DNA of 30,574 bases from Clostridia bacterium (GTDB lineage: Bacteria > Bacillota > Clostridia > Oscillospirales > Acutalibacteraceae), in assembly GCA_900755995.1 (NCBI GenBank), contig CAAEIM010000228.1, positions 1 through 30,574 of the forward strand, in the 5' to 3' direction. Below are positions 14,709 through 22,518 of the stretch, in pieces. Each line of letters starts with the position of its first letter. Within the stretch, counting starts at the first letter, position 1. Position numbers and translations under genes: made by a program. The notes beneath the pieces were generated by a model. The model saw only the letters and a list, made by a program, of their open reading frames with translations. It was not told the DNA's origin and did not search any database.

Positions 14709-16427
14709 CTAAACTTTTTTTGGCGCTTCAAAACGGCTGCTATCCATTCCGCAAGGGGTGGATTTTTTATTCAGCGCCTTGTCATTTCTCACCGCATCAT
14801 AAAAACGGAATCCTCCTGCAAAGTTATATGCATCAAATCCGCTGCCCGACAAAATGCGGCTGGCTATGTAGCTGCGCAGACCGCTCTGACAGATAACATA
14901 CACCGGTTTTGCGCTGTCAAGCTCTCCCAGTCTGTCACGCAATTCGTCAACAGGAATATTTTTAAAGCCTTCAATATGTCCACGGCTGTATTCGCCGACT
15001 GTTCGCACATCAAGCAGAGTTACGCTGCCATCGAGGGGAAGTTTATCTGCATCTTCGTTGTACCACTGCTTTACAACGCCGTTTTTAATATTTTCTATTA
15101 TATATCCTGCCATATTAACGGGGTCCTTTGCAGAGGAATAAGGAGGAGCGTAAGCCAGATCAAGCTCGGCAAGCTCATAACCCAACATATTTGTATGTAT
15201 AGCGGTTGCCAGCACGTCAATGCGCTTATCTACACCATCAAATCCTACAATCTGTGCGCCTAAAAGGCGGTAGGTTTCTTTCTCAAAAAGCACCTTCATA
15301 GTCATGAGTTTGCCGCCCGGATAATATCCTGCATGGCTCATCGGCGAGAGAATAACCTTGTCAAACTTAATGCCCGCCTGCGCCGCCGTATGCTCATTGA
15401 TACCTGTTACAGCGGCAGTCAAATTAAACACCTTAATAATGGAACTGCCCTGACCTCCTGTGTAACGGCTGTCACCGCCGCATACATTATCGGCGGCAAT
15501 ACGCCCCTGCTTATTTGCAGGCCCTGCGAGAGAAATAAGAGCGTCACTTTCGGTAACATAGTTTTTTATTTGCACTGCATCACCAACGGCATAAATATCG
15601 GGATGTGAAGTTTCCATACGGTCATTTACCACAATGCTGTTTTTGATGCCAAGCTCAAGCCCTGCATTCTTTGCGAGGGCTGTATCAGGCGCAACACCGA
15701 TTGCAAGCACAGCAATATCGGCAGGAATGGGACTATCCCCGTTTATTTTTACATAGGTTTTGCCGTCTTTTATTTCAAAGCCATCCACCCTACGGTCCAG
15801 AACCAAACGGATACCCTGCTTTCTTACTTCTGCATGGATAAACGCAGCCATATCGCTGTCAAATGGGGTCATAAGCTGTGAATGCCCCTGCACAATGGTA
15901 ACATCCATTCCAAGCTCACGCAGATTTTCGGCAACCTCAAGGCCGATAAAGCCGCCGCCTGCAATTACAGCCGTGCGAGGCTTGTTAGCATCAACATACT
16001 CCTTGATTTTAAAAGTATCCTCAACAGTGCGAAGTGTAAAAATATTGTCGGCAGCCATACCGTCAAAGGACGGTTTTATCGGCTTTGCGCCTGTGGAAAT
16101 AATCAGCTTGTCATAGCTTTCGTCAAATACCTCTCCGCTCTCGAGATTCTTTACTGTAACGGTTTTATTCTCCTTGTTTATTGAAACCACCTCATGGTGC
16201 ACCCGCATATTCACACGAAAACGCTGATAAAAGCTTTCGGGAGTTTGCAGTGTTAAGTCACCTTTATCCGTGATAGTTCCGCCAATGTAATACGGCAGAC
16301 CGCAGTTGGCATAGGAAATATATCCTGATCTCTCAAATACGACTATCTCCGCTTGCTCATTAAGCCTGCGTATTCTTGCCGCCGCAGTTGCTCCTCCTGC
16401 AACTCCGCCTATAATAACTACTTTCAT
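14709..16427 (-). CDS. CoA-disulfide reductase / NADH oxidase fused to rhodanese (CoADR-RHD)
   Basis: A 572-residue FAD enzyme. Residues 1-~445 are a pyridine-nucleotide-disulfide oxidoreductase: FAD-binding IIGGVAGGATAAARIRR, redox Cys42 in SYANCGLPYYIGG, NAD(P)H-binding VIAGGGFIGLEVAENL, and the FAD-closing DIYAVGDAV. Residues ~465-555 are a rhodanese domain with active-site Cys513 in VICQSGLRS. The fusion matches the CoADR-RHD type, which reduces CoA disulfides, CoA persulfides or polysulfide with NAD(P)H; Cys42 uses a single-cysteine chemistry. The start follows immediately after the stop of the rhodanese gene (TAAATG), so it is the third gene of the trx operon. The related NADH oxidase (Nox) function is the main alternative. 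Confidence 0.93.
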   Translation of the reverse strand: MKVVIIGGVAGGATAAARIRRLNEQAEIVVFERSGYISYANCGLPYYIGGTITDKGDLTLQTPESFYQRFRVNMRVHHEVVSINKENKTVTVKNLESGEVFDESYDKLIISTGAKPIKPSFDGMAADNIFTLRTVEDTFKIKEYVDANKPRTAVIAGGGFIGLEVAENLRELGMDVTIVQGHSQLMTPFDSDMAAFIHAEVRKQGIRLVLDRRVDGFEIKDGKTYVKINGDSPIPADIAVLAIGVAPDTALAKNAGLELGIKNSIVVNDRMETSHPDIYAVGDAVQIKNYVTESDALISLAGPANKQGRIAADNVCGGDSRYTGGQGSSIIKVFNLTAAVTGINEHTAAQAGIKFDKVILSPMSHAGYYPGGKLMTMKVLFEKETYRLLGAQIVGFDGVDKRIDVLATAIHTNMLGYELAELDLAYAPPYSSAKDPVNMAGYIIENIKNGVVKQWYNEDADKLPLDGSVTLLDVRTVGEYSRGHIEGFKNIPVDELRDRLGELDSAKPVYVICQSGLRSYIASRILSGSGFDAYNFAGGFRFYDAVRNDKALNKKSTPCGMDSSRFEAPKKV

Positions 16428-16748
16428 TTATCTTGCCACCTTTCCCCTGTAAAACATAATTCCGCCTATGTCATTTACATTAGTATAACCCATTTTCCTC
16501 AGCTCTGCAAATGCCTGAGCACTTCTTGCGCCGCTTTGGCAATATACAAACAGCGGTGTGTCTTTGTCTGATATAATTTCAGCCGCCTGACTGATATTCT
16601 GAAGCGGAAGATTGCGGCTTTTCTCAATATGTCCTCCGGCGTATTCCTCAGCCGTGCGTACATCAAGCAGTACAGCGTTCTCGGCAGAAAGAAAATCCCT
16701 CACACCTTCGTTTATATCCTTTGTTTTTAAAAATCCGAAAAGTCCCAT
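16428..16748 (-). CDS. Single-domain rhodanese
   Basis: A 106-residue cytosolic sulfurtransferase-like protein. The domain opens VLLDVRTAEEYAGGHIEKSRNLPL and has the active-site loop FVYCQSGARSAQAF, whose cysteine would carry the persulfide; it ends IGGIMFYRGKV. The loop is much like that of the rhodanese domain of the next gene, so one may have arisen from the other. It starts at 16748 after AGGAG, which overlaps the thioredoxin stop ten bases upstream. It could pass sulfane sulfur to the CoADR-RHD or to thioredoxin; this is inference from context. Confidence 0.92.
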   Translation of the reverse strand: MGLFGFLKTKDINEGVRDFLSAENAVLLDVRTAEEYAGGHIEKSRNLPLQNISQAAEIISDKDTPLFVYCQSGARSAQAFAELRKMGYTNVNDIGGIMFYRGKVAR

Positions 16749-16758
16749 TATTTTTCTC

Positions 16759-17064
16759 CTAAATCATAGCAAGTATCTGAGCTTTTGGTCTTACACCCAC
16801 GGAAGTGCTTACAATCTTTCCGTCTTTTACCACTGCAAGCGTTGGTATGCTCATTACCTGAAATTCAGCCGCCAGCTCCGGCTGCTCGTCAACGTTGATT
16901 TTGCCGACCTTAATGTCGCTTCGCTCATCGGCAATTTCCGAAATAACCGGGCTGAGCATACGGCAGGGGCCGCACCAATCGGCATAGAAATCGAGGAGCA
17001 CCGGTTTATTTGAATTTAAAACCTCGCTTTGAAAATTTTCTTTATTTATTATAACTACTGACAT
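16759..17064 (-). CDS. trxA: Thioredoxin
   Basis: A 101-residue thioredoxin fold with the classical active site DFYADWCGPCRML (CGPC) and the cis-proline segment MSIPTLAVV. It starts with ATG 17064 after AGGAGG. First gene of a three-gene operon with rhodanese and CoADR-RHD. Thioredoxin reduces disulfides and persulfides, so the operon could form a cycle that removes sulfane sulfur or repairs oxidised thiols. No thioredoxin reductase is in the window. Confidence 0.95.
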   Translation of the reverse strand: MSVVIINKENFQSEVLNSNKPVLLDFYADWCGPCRMLSPVISEIADERSDIKVGKINVDEQPELAAEFQVMSIPTLAVVKDGKIVSTSVGVRPKAQILAMI

Positions 17065-17095
17065 TACTTAGTCCTCCTTTTTTTATTGTGTTTTT

Positions 17096-17136
17096 ATTAT
17101 AACCGATTTTTTTAAAGCTTTCTGTGATGTTATCAC
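17096..17136 (-). promoter_or_regulatory. trx operon promoter with Crp-like dyad at -41
   Basis: On the minus strand the -10 is TATAAT (17101-17096) and the -35 region is poor (CAGAAA). A dyad GTGAT-AAC-ATCAC (17136-17124) is centred at 17130. Counting the first base of the -10 as -12, the centre lies at -41, the position used by class II Crp/Fnr activators. The arms are TGTGA and TCACT with five bases between them, one fewer than the E. coli Crp site. Confidence 0.68.
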
Positions 17137-17183
17137 TTTTCCTATAATATTTTTACAGAATAATTCGCAAAGCAAAAACTCAC

Positions 17184-17222
17184 AGCCGATGAGCAGTGAA
17201 GTATCTCACAAGCTCATCGGCT
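17184..17222 (-). terminator. Terminator after the C_GCAxxG gene
   Basis: An 11-bp perfect stem AGCCGATGAGC/GCTCATCGGCT with an inner GTGA/TCAC pairing; on the minus strand a T-run (TTTTTGC) follows after five bases. Confidence 0.75.
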
Positions 17223-17239
17223 CTTTATTTTTTAAGATT

Positions 17240-17701
17240 TTATAAAATTAACTGTTTTTCTTTGAGGTATTCTTCAACCAAATCCGCTGCATATTTGCAA
17301 AGCTCTGAACACGGGCGCTTTTTGTAATATTCCGTTGTGCGCTGTGACGGAACATAGCTTTCAGCCTTGTTTTTATCAAGTCCCAAAAGCTCTCTGCAAA
17401 TAATTGAGCCGTTATCATCCTTAAACCTCTCCGCAAGCTCCTGTACGCTTTTGTAAATATCCTTTTTTGCCTCTCCGTCCTTTGCATCTGAGCTGCCGTT
17501 TGCAAGACCGAGCACCATAAACATTCCCGAAACAGTTCCGCAAACTTCTCTCATTCTGCCCATTCCTCCGCCGAACGGCTGAGAAAGCCTAAGAGCGGTT
17601 TCACGCTCAAGTCCGAAATCCTCACAAAATGCAAGCAGAACAGACTGAGAACAGTTGTAGCCGTTCAGAAAATTCTGCTTTGCTATATCTCCCTTTGACA
17701 T
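17240..17701 (-). CDS. C_GCAxxG_C_C family redox-type protein
   Basis: A 153-residue protein of the C_GCAxxG_C_C family, named for conserved cysteines and thought to be redox- or metal-related; its function is not known. Seen here: NGYNCSQSVLLAF (first Cys), PFGGGMGRMREVCGTVSGMFMVLG (second motif, with Thr in place of the usual Ala), SIICRELLG, and a C-terminal RPCSELCKYAADLVEEY. Four of the five positions with cysteines are therefore in place. The start at 17701 follows AAAGGGTGAT. It has its own promoter and terminator but lies directly upstream of the trx operon in the same orientation. Confidence 0.9.
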   Translation of the reverse strand: MSKGDIAKQNFLNGYNCSQSVLLAFCEDFGLERETALRLSQPFGGGMGRMREVCGTVSGMFMVLGLANGSSDAKDGEAKKDIYKSVQELAERFKDDNGSIICRELLGLDKNKAESYVPSQRTTEYYKKRPCSELCKYAADLVEEYLKEKQLIL

Positions 17702-17739
17702 ATAATCACCCTTTTTATAAAATCGCCTTTTATAAGTTT

Positions 17740-17768
17740 ATTTTATCACCCACATAAGGCAAAGTCAA
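17740..17768 (-). promoter_or_regulatory. Promoter of the C_GCAxxG gene
   Basis: On the minus strand, TTGACT (17768-17763), 17 bases, TAAAAT (17745-17740). Confidence 0.7.
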
Positions 17769-17772
17769 ATCT

Positions 17773-17822
17773 AAACACGCAAACAGCCGCACAGTAAAAA
17801 CTGCACGGCTGTTTGCAAGGGG
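17773..17822 (-). terminator. Terminator after noc
   Basis: GCAAACAGCCG and CAGT pair with ACTG and CGGCTGTTTGC around AAAA (17779-17815), extended by CTAAAC/GTTTAG outside. There is only a short T-rich tail, so termination may be partial. A small hairpin GGATGC/GCACCC at 17853-17868 lies between it and the stop codon. Confidence 0.7.
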
Positions 17823-17882
17823 TTTAGATAAGGAAATGGGTATGAGTGGAACGGATGCTTTCGCACCCTCTTGTTAGTAATT

Positions 17883-18716
17883 TTATGCGGATTTGTCATC
17901 GGTTGTAGGCTTTTTGGGAATTTTAATTGTGTATTCGATATAGTTGTTGTTTTCACTTTTAACTGCCTTAGCGTCAATACCTGCAAGCCTCATTGTATCC
18001 ACCGCTTTATTTATTGTGTTTACAAAAATTCGCACATCTTTTATCACCGCTTTACTACTTCCCATACTTTTGATATGCTTAGGGCAGTCGTTCAAAACTT
18101 CGCTTACAAGCCTGTCGGTCTGCTGAGTGTTAAGATTCAGCGCTATCACCTTGCTGAGAACCTCTCGCCTTTTGCCCTCATCGTCTATGCGGAGCATTGC
18201 CCTGGCATGGCGCTCCGTCAGACCTGCTGTAACGATTAGCTCCTGTTCCTCGTATGTAAGTCTTAAAAGTCTTAGCTTGTTTGCAATCGTTGACTGAGTT
18301 TTGCCGAGCTTTTCGGCTGCCTCCTCCTGAGTAAGACCAAATCTTTTGATTAGTCTTGAAATCCCGCGAGCTTCCTCGAACACGCCGAGGTCGCTTCGCT
18401 GTAGATTTTCAAGGAGAGCAAAGATCGCAGACTCTTTGTCGGAACACTTAACAACTATGCAGGGCACTTTTTTGAGTCCTGCCATAACCGACGCACGCAG
18501 ACGGCGTTCTCCGGCTATCAGCTCATATTCGCTTTGACTTGCCTTTCTCACAGTAATCGGCTGCAAGATGCCGTTTTCTGTAATTGACTGCGATAACGAT
18601 GCAAGAGAGGCGTCATCGAACTTCTTTCGTGGCTGAGCCTTGTTAGGTCGTATTCTTATTATGGGTATTTCAGTGATTTTGTTATCATTGTTAAATAAAA
18701 AATTCAACCTTACCAT
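17883..18716 (-). CDS. noc: Nucleoid occlusion protein Noc (ParB family)
   Basis: A 277-residue ParB-family CTPase and DNA-binding protein. The ParB N-terminal domain has ITENGILQPITVR, LIAGERRLRA and FALLENLQRSDL; the HTH follows at LTQEEAAEKLGKTQSTIANKLRLL. The end (DVRIFVNTINKAVDTM then NYIEYTIKIPKK) resembles Noc of Bacillus rather than Spo0J, so I call it Noc: it binds spread-out DNA sites and blocks the division ring over the nucleoid. Start 18716 is chosen because AGGACACGGG precedes it, and because the in-frame ATG at 18755 overlaps a -10 element and would lie upstream of the transcript. It stands alone, without soj or parB. Confidence 0.87.
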   Translation of the reverse strand: MVRLNFLFNNDNKITEIPIIRIRPNKAQPRKKFDDASLASLSQSITENGILQPITVRKASQSEYELIAGERRLRASVMAGLKKVPCIVVKCSDKESAIFALLENLQRSDLGVFEEARGISRLIKRFGLTQEEAAEKLGKTQSTIANKLRLLRLTYEEQELIVTAGLTERHARAMLRIDDEGKRREVLSKVIALNLNTQQTDRLVSEVLNDCPKHIKSMGSSKAVIKDVRIFVNTINKAVDTMRLAGIDAKAVKSENNNYIEYTIKIPKKPTTDDKSA

Positions 18717-18747
18717 CCCGTGTCCTATAAGCATCAGGGTTTGTCCC

Positions 18748-18767
18748 TGTGACATTATAATATCACA
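18748..18767. promoter_or_regulatory. Dyad over the noc -10 element
   Basis: TGTGACATTATAATATCACA, symmetric but for one position on each arm. A TATAAT on the minus strand (18759-18754) sits at its centre, so a protein bound here would block noc transcription. The outer TGTGA/TCACA look Crp-like, but the spacing of ten is too wide for one Crp dimer. The -35 is weak. Confidence 0.5.
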
Positions 18768-18855
18768 TTACCAAAAAATGGTATGTCGAACGGTGTAGGC
18801 ATAATTAATTTTGTTTTACAACTTTGCGTTGTATTTTCTCTTAATTTGTCGGGCG

Positions 18856-18930
18856 GGCAGCCGGTGAGCTGGCAGCCGGTGGGCTGCACTTATTCGAGCA
18901 GTCAGTTTCATATAATTTATACATTCCTAT
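18856..18930 (+). repeat. Dispersed intergenic repeat, copy B, preceded by a 15-bp tandem duplication
   Basis: GGCAGCCGGTGAGCT (18856-18870) is followed by GGCAGCCGGTGGGCT (18871-18885). The repeat then continues TGCACTTATTCGAGCAG and TCATATAATTTATA, as in copies A and C. The 18768-19060 gap holds no gene; a weaker match to copy C (AGCAATTTCA) extends to about 18957. Confidence 0.75.
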
Positions 18931-19060
18931 ACCCGACTGCCACTAAGCAATTTCATATAAAAATATAAAGAAAAAACTCAATACAGGTAGTTAAGGCATA
19001 AACCAATCTTATTTTCGGGCATAAAAAGCTCTGAATTAAAATAAAACTGTCTGCTCGGAT

Positions 19061-19086
19061 AAAAAAGACAGTGCTGTTGCGCACTG
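19061..19086 (-). terminator. Terminator of the tag-like operon
   Basis: CAGTGC/GCACTG stem (19069-19074 with 19081-19086), followed on the minus strand by TCTTTTTT. Its 3' flank (ATCCGAGCAGACAGT, 19047-19061) shares the core of the dispersed repeat. Confidence 0.8.
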
Positions 19087-19122
19087 CCTATAAGCTTTAA
19101 TCTGAAATTCTCTTTGATTTAA

Positions 19123-21417
19123 TTATTTTTCAAGAAATTCTATAAACTTCTCTCCGAGAACCTCTCTTGAATAAACCCTGCTGATTTTATCGTAGTTGCT
19201 TCTGAGCTGATCCTCTGTAACGCTGCCAAAGTTTCTGATTTTGCCGAGCAAATCCTCATAGGAAGTATAAATACAGCCGTCAATACCGTTTAATACCTCT
19301 CTGGAGCCTGTATTTTCCGTGCAGTATACCATTTTTCCGTTGAGAATAGCCTCAATATACGGCATACCAAAGGAATGGTTTAGTGTAAAATCAACAACTG
19401 CGTCGTGGGTTTTCATCTGATTTTTAGGGTTAGAGGTTTCACCGCAATAGCAGATGTAATCCTCAACCTCATTGTCAAAAATCTTATCCAAAAATTCACT
19501 CAGGTAGTCGCCGGTGCCGTAAACATCAATAACAATATCGTCAACCTGCTGCTCCTTGAGGTATTTCGCAAAGCCAATGAGGTTGTTAATGTCAGCCTCT
19601 CTTTCGTGGCTGATTCTGAGCAGATACATACCGAGGAAGTAATCACGCTCGGGCACATCTCTGTTCTTTTCAGCCTCCTCGTCAGCGCCTATATCCTCTC
19701 TCGCTACACTACGGCTCGACTCGAGGGTATTTCCGAGCACGATATAATCTCTGTAGTTTTTAAATTTAAACTTATCAATATAAAGCTGACGGTTTTCTTC
19801 ACTGACGAATACAGCCTTTTCTATATCAATTTTCTCCATCTTATTTACAATATCGGGGAAAAGCTCGTTGACAAGAGCGGCTGTGCAATGGAAGAAATAT
19901 ATTTTATCCTCAATTTTTTCTGAGGTGGCGTCATTTAAGAACAGGTGCAGCGACTCTCTTGTTGAGATAACCGTCTTGCTGTTAATTTTTTCAAGACTTT
20001 TCCTCATAGCCATACCTGCGTAGGGCGAAAGATTTTGCTTGCTGCAATCGCAGTCCAAATGACCGTAAAGGCCCTTCCATCTGAAAAAACCACGCTTTAA
20101 AAGCTCAATTTTTCTGCGTGAGTTAGCCTTGTAAAGTGATGTAAGCTGCAAGCCGTAGGGCATTTCCTTTGGCTTTGCGGTGCATTTTAGCGAAAGAAGC
20201 TCTACAAGGTAGTTTTTCTCAAGCAAAGCCTCTGCGAGCGAACGGGTTGCAAACACAGTACCGCCCACTCCGTAAAAATTGTAGCCGAGGAATGTAACCT
20301 TATTTTTCTGAATAGAGGCAAACTCATCATACATTCTGTCGATATGAGCACCGCTCTCAATGAAGTCGTAGTCGATTTCCTCGGGAAGCCTTGACTTAAA
20401 GAACGGATTGATTGAATAGCTTTCGCTGACCAGTGCGTCAACAAGCTGTCTTGCCTTTGTAAATGAGCACTTTTCAAGCTCCTCTACCTCACAGTAAAGC
20501 TTGCGCTTTGAAAGATAAGCCTTTAGGTCGGGCTGATATAAAAGGACAGGCTTATTAAGCACGGTAAAGTCAAAACCAACTGATGAATAATCGGTGATAA
20601 GAACATCGTTTTTTGCAAGCTCATCAAGCACATCGGTTTTATGTGAATGAATAAACCTGATTCTTTCTGTCTTTGCGCACTCCTTAAACTCCTCAATTTT
20701 TTCTTCGTCAAAGAACTGGTGCAGACACACGGTAAAAGTTGAATTTGTTTTTTCAAGGTAATCCGCAAGGCTTTGACTTGAAAGTACGCCCTTAATCTGG
20801 TGCATAAGCATTTCGGTCATATAGTTGTTGCCGAGATATTCTCTCCAGGTCATAAACCAGAGGATATTTTTGTTACTGCGGCTCTCTTTATGATATGCCT
20901 TGTGGCGCTTTACAAGCTCAATATAACGTGGGGGGTAAATTCCGTAATAGAGCTGATACTCCTTAAACTTATTGTAGTCCATAAGTGTGGGCTTGATGTT
21001 CTTGTTGTAGTACAAAAAGCGGAACATATTATTGTTGTAGCCGTTGCCTCTGTATTCAATGGCTTTAATGCCGAGGGTGCCATGCTGTAAGTATATAAGC
21101 GGCTTGTCAATGAAAAATTCGGTTTTAAAAAATGCAAGCCTTGTAGGAGTAATATCCTTGTAGCTCAGGGAAACAAAGTACATATCTGCATTAAAGTAAA
21201 TTTTAAAATGCTTTACTGTATTTTTCCAGATTATAAAATTCTTTTCTTCTGCCGAAAGTGAAGCATAGGTTGCCTTATTAGCGGCATTTTTTTCAAGCAC
21301 AAGATACTTGTCAATGCCGTCTTTGCGAAGCACTACCTGCTTCCAGAAATAATATGAATTATTATTTGAGGTTGCGGCAAGGTTTTCGCCAAACAGCCAT
21401 ATAAAATTTCTACCCAT
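19123..21417 (-). CDS. CDP-glycerol-type phosphotransferase fused to a GT4-like glycosyltransferase
   Basis: A 764-residue, two-domain enzyme. Residues ~1-365 resemble the TagF/TagB catalytic domain, which adds glycerol- or ribitol-phosphate from the CDP form: IYLQHGT with His112, LWFMTWREYLG, and VLITDYSSVGFDF near residue 275. From about residue 372 a GT-B glycosyltransferase begins (VTFLGYNFYGVGGTVFATRSL); it has VIDVYGTGDYL and the donor-binding HSFGMPYIEAILNG with ENTGSREVL near 681-710. One chain could therefore make the phospho-polymer and decorate it with sugar. It starts after AAAGGAG. Last gene of the operon, 82 bases after the Stealth gene. Substrates are not known. Confidence 0.88.
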   Translation of the reverse strand: MGRNFIWLFGENLAATSNNNSYYFWKQVVLRKDGIDKYLVLEKNAANKATYASLSAEEKNFIIWKNTVKHFKIYFNADMYFVSLSYKDITPTRLAFFKTEFFIDKPLIYLQHGTLGIKAIEYRGNGYNNNMFRFLYYNKNIKPTLMDYNKFKEYQLYYGIYPPRYIELVKRHKAYHKESRSNKNILWFMTWREYLGNNYMTEMLMHQIKGVLSSQSLADYLEKTNSTFTVCLHQFFDEEKIEEFKECAKTERIRFIHSHKTDVLDELAKNDVLITDYSSVGFDFTVLNKPVLLYQPDLKAYLSKRKLYCEVEELEKCSFTKARQLVDALVSESYSINPFFKSRLPEEIDYDFIESGAHIDRMYDEFASIQKNKVTFLGYNFYGVGGTVFATRSLAEALLEKNYLVELLSLKCTAKPKEMPYGLQLTSLYKANSRRKIELLKRGFFRWKGLYGHLDCDCSKQNLSPYAGMAMRKSLEKINSKTVISTRESLHLFLNDATSEKIEDKIYFFHCTAALVNELFPDIVNKMEKIDIEKAVFVSEENRQLYIDKFKFKNYRDYIVLGNTLESSRSVAREDIGADEEAEKNRDVPERDYFLGMYLLRISHEREADINNLIGFAKYLKEQQVDDIVIDVYGTGDYLSEFLDKIFDNEVEDYICYCGETSNPKNQMKTHDAVVDFTLNHSFGMPYIEAILNGKMVYCTENTGSREVLNGIDGCIYTSYEDLLGKIRNFGSVTEDQLRSNYDKISRVYSREVLGEKFIEFLEK

Positions 21418-21499
21418 AGAATTACTCCTTTAGTATATGATTTCAGCCTTCCGACATTTTGCGCTGACAGAAAACATAAAATCTAAGTATATTTACAAA

Positions 21500-22510
21500 T
21501 TACAGCTCGAATGAGGATTTATTCGGCAAAAGCTTTTCAAAGGCTTCTATAACGCCCTGTTTTTTTGTTTCAAAATCAGTGGTTTCGGCTGTATCGTTAA
21601 TGCAAATCATATTATGATTTTTTGACGGAATATCACGGCAGAGGTCTGCATAATTGTATTCCTTTACATGATAGCAATAAGCAAAGCTGTCTTTGCGCAC
21701 GGTGTAATTTCCAGCCGCGAGCTGCCAGAACTTCATCAGCCACTGATTGACATTACCGGTTTTTCTGAATTTATCGCAGCAGGTGGAGTCAAGAGCCTCG
21801 TATTCCTTTTCCCAGACCTCCTCAAATGTAGCCTTTAAAAAAGACGACGGCGTGTGCTGATAGTAAAATCCGGGAAACCAATGCCACGGCAGTAAAAGCG
21901 TGGTTTTAAGGTGGTTTTTAAAACCATTTTTCGGACTGTACCATTTTTTCCAGTCACGCTTAAAAGTCCGGCTCTTGTCAAAATGGTCGTTGATTATGGA
22001 AACATCTGCACCGTTAAAAAAACCTGCGCTGTCCTTGTTAAAGCAAATGCAGTCAAGGGCGAAGGTATCGCAGGGCCTGCCGTCCTTAAAAAAGTCTTCC
22101 GGCTGAGTGGGAGCGGTGATGAACATATCGTCATTAAAATACACAAACTGCTCTGCAAGTCCCTCTATACGGTGCAAATTCAGCTCAATGGTGTGTGAGC
22201 TGAATGTCGGAAGATATTTTGGGGGAATGTAATCCCTGTGATTTACAATGTTAAGCTTTGGATTTGATGTGTCAAGCCACTTTGGCAGGTGGCCCCAGGT
22301 AACAAAGTGTATTTTGTTCACCCAAGGAGCAAACTTCTCCACACCTCTGAACCAGTATTGCAGGTTGTCCCAATCTCTGAAGCGAACCTCGCTGTTTGCA
22401 TTGGTAACGGTTTTGCAGTCATACTTTGCCTTTTCAGCCCGCCACTCAGCGTCGTTTCCGTCAACCCAGATTATAACAAAATCAATAGGCTTTTGCTGTT
22501 TTTCTTCCAT
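21500..22510 (-). CDS. Stealth-family sugar-phosphate transferase
   Basis: A 336-residue enzyme of the Stealth family, which moves hexose-1-phosphate (or a similar unit) from a nucleotide sugar to a polysaccharide by phosphodiester links. The four conserved regions are visible: CR1 IDFVIIWVDGNDAEW at the N-terminus; CR2 VRFRDWDNLQYWFRGVEKFA and INKIHF-like VNKIHFVTWGHLPKWL, then FSSHTIELNLHRI and FVYFNDDMFI; CR3 with HTPSSFLKATF; and CR4 near the C-terminus. ATG 22510 follows AGAGG closely; ATG 22528 would overlap the previous gene and lacks a site. Its place between two CDP-glycerol-type transferases suggests that the polymer carries sugar-phosphate units. Confidence 0.9.
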   Translation of the reverse strand: MEEKQQKPIDFVIIWVDGNDAEWRAEKAKYDCKTVTNANSEVRFRDWDNLQYWFRGVEKFAPWVNKIHFVTWGHLPKWLDTSNPKLNIVNHRDYIPPKYLPTFSSHTIELNLHRIEGLAEQFVYFNDDMFITAPTQPEDFFKDGRPCDTFALDCICFNKDSAGFFNGADVSIINDHFDKSRTFKRDWKKWYSPKNGFKNHLKTTLLLPWHWFPGFYYQHTPSSFLKATFEEVWEKEYEALDSTCCDKFRKTGNVNQWLMKFWQLAAGNYTVRKDSFAYCYHVKEYNYADLCRDIPSKNHNMICINDTAETTDFETKKQGVIEAFEKLLPNKSSFEL

Positions 22511-22518
22511 ACATACCT

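Noticed and set aside
14661..15263. 200-residue plus-strand frame opposite the CoADR-rhodanese gene
   Set aside because: Lies over the strongly supported minus-strand enzyme, begins inside a terminator and has no family features.
18856..18885. CRISPR-like repeat
   Set aside because: Only two adjacent 15-bp units with no spacer; no cas genes anywhere in the window.
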